From positions 1 through 64,000 of the forward strand of contig CAYNJT010000002.1 of the NCBI GenBank assembly GCA_964397625.1: a DNA stretch of 64,000 nucleotides, read 5' to 3'. The DNA comes from Leptolinea sp964397625 (GTDB lineage: Bacteria; Chloroflexota; Anaerolineae; Anaerolineales; Anaerolineaceae). The position numbers and the translations under genes are program-made. Shown in pieces: positions 63,763 to 64,000 of this stretch (the first letter of the stretch is position 1; each line of letters opens with the position of its first letter). The notes beneath the pieces were generated by a model that did no database searches, was not told the origin of the DNA, and saw nothing but the letters and a program-made list of their open reading frames with translations.

Positions 63763-64000
63763 TGGTTTGGCCGTCATCCGCGAATTTCTTTTTCCATTCG
63801 AACAATTTGTTTAACGCTTCGAGTGGTGAAATAGACAGAATATCCAGCGCGCGCAATTCGTCGAGCAGCGGATTGGTCTCCGGAAAGAGTGCCATCTGCC
63901 GGGAAGTGCTTTCGTTGATGTCCACCGCCTTGCCAGATGAGGCTTCCAGATCGGCCAATATCTCATTGGCGCGCTGGATCACCGGTTTAGGCAGCCCGGC
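63749..64000 (-). CDS. mutS: DNA mismatch repair protein MutS, C-terminal end (partial)
   Basis: The gene runs off the end of the window; 83 residues are visible. AGLPKPVIQRANEILADLE (the end of the ATPase domain) and NPLLDELRALDILSISPLEALNKLFEWKKKF (quoted by its ends NPLLDEL and SPLEALN) are the hallmarks of the MutS C-terminus. Its last 14 bases overlap the end of panE on the other strand. The bulk of MutS, including the mismatch-binding and Walker motifs, lies outside this window. Confidence 0.93.
   Translation of the reverse strand, partial: AGLPKPVIQRANEILADLEASSGKAVDINESTSRQMALFPETNPLLDELRALDILSISPLEALNKLFEWKKKFADDGQTTKKG

Noticed and set aside
1..64000. CRISPR arrays, insertion sequences, tRNA and rRNA genes
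   Set aside because: No regularly spaced direct repeats, transposase-like frames, terminal inverted repeats or tRNA cloverleaf patterns were noticed; a tool-based scan was not possible.

Overview
The window looks like chromosomal DNA from a Chloroflexota bacterium, most likely class Anaerolineae. The clues are the very large 'YYY' (DUF2298) membrane proteins next to an Agl23-like protein, a topoisomerase I with an extra N-terminal zinc ribbon, isopentenyl phosphate kinase beside mevalonate kinase, and the general look of the housekeeping proteins. Base composition seems even throughout. I saw no insertion sequence, prophage, CRISPR array, rRNA or tRNA, and no gene-free stretch longer than about 300 bases.

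Layout: 1-6.5 kb, plus strand: rimM (probably with a 5' frameshift), dprA, a mannose-1-phosphate guanylyltransferase, topA and a membrane protein of unknown function. 6.5-10.9 kb, minus strand: greA, then a tight operon read as prenyltransferase, mevalonate kinase, isopentenyl phosphate kinase, dGTPase. 11-12.4 kb, plus: tlyA and a PH-domain membrane protein. 12.4-15.2 kb, minus: a two-component pair with a membrane protein. 15.3-16.9 kb: a B12-dependent-type radical SAM enzyme with its own terminator. 17-36 kb, plus: lepA, then a surface-glycan block (flippase-like protein, CDP-tyvelose-type epimerase, glycosyltransferase, methyltransferase, GT39 protein, giant YYY protein, DUF952, second YYY protein, Agl23-like protein), ending in cmk. 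36-45 kb, plus: a C69 peptidase, a LytS-like sensor kinase and rpoC with its own promoter and terminator. 45-47.5 kb, minus: three small enzyme-like genes. 47.6-50.1 kb, plus: a DUF4230 protein and a uridine kinase-like protein. 50.1-55.6 kb, minus: an aminotransferase, a 1044-residue SHMT-GcvT fusion and an alpha/beta hydrolase. 55.7-59.9 kb, plus: a membrane-anchored subtilase, an ECF sigma factor, a DegV protein and a small membrane protein. 59.9-64 kb: a glutaredoxin, an S51-like/CysS-C fusion, a DUF4870 gene with an in-frame amber codon, fmt, panE and the 3' end of mutS.

How the genes fit together: the mevalonate and isopentenyl phosphate kinases supply isoprenoid precursor, and the co-transcribed UbiA-family enzyme may use polyprenyl phosphate as an acceptor for cell-surface sugars. 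The 19-35 kb block has the parts expected for making and exporting a surface glycan on a lipid carrier, and GDP-mannose from the 1.7 kb gene may feed it. Several genes have a -10-like hexamer only 6-10 nt before the start codon and no Shine-Dalgarno sequence, which suggests leaderless transcripts are common here.

The strongest leads are the SHMT-GcvT fusion with a divergent SHMT active site, the 18-kb YYY/Agl23 block, the protease-sigma-DegV-membrane protein operon, the leaderless promoter pattern, the amber codon inside a conserved DUF4870 tail, and the likely frameshift in rimM. All functional calls come from reading the sequence; no database search was run.
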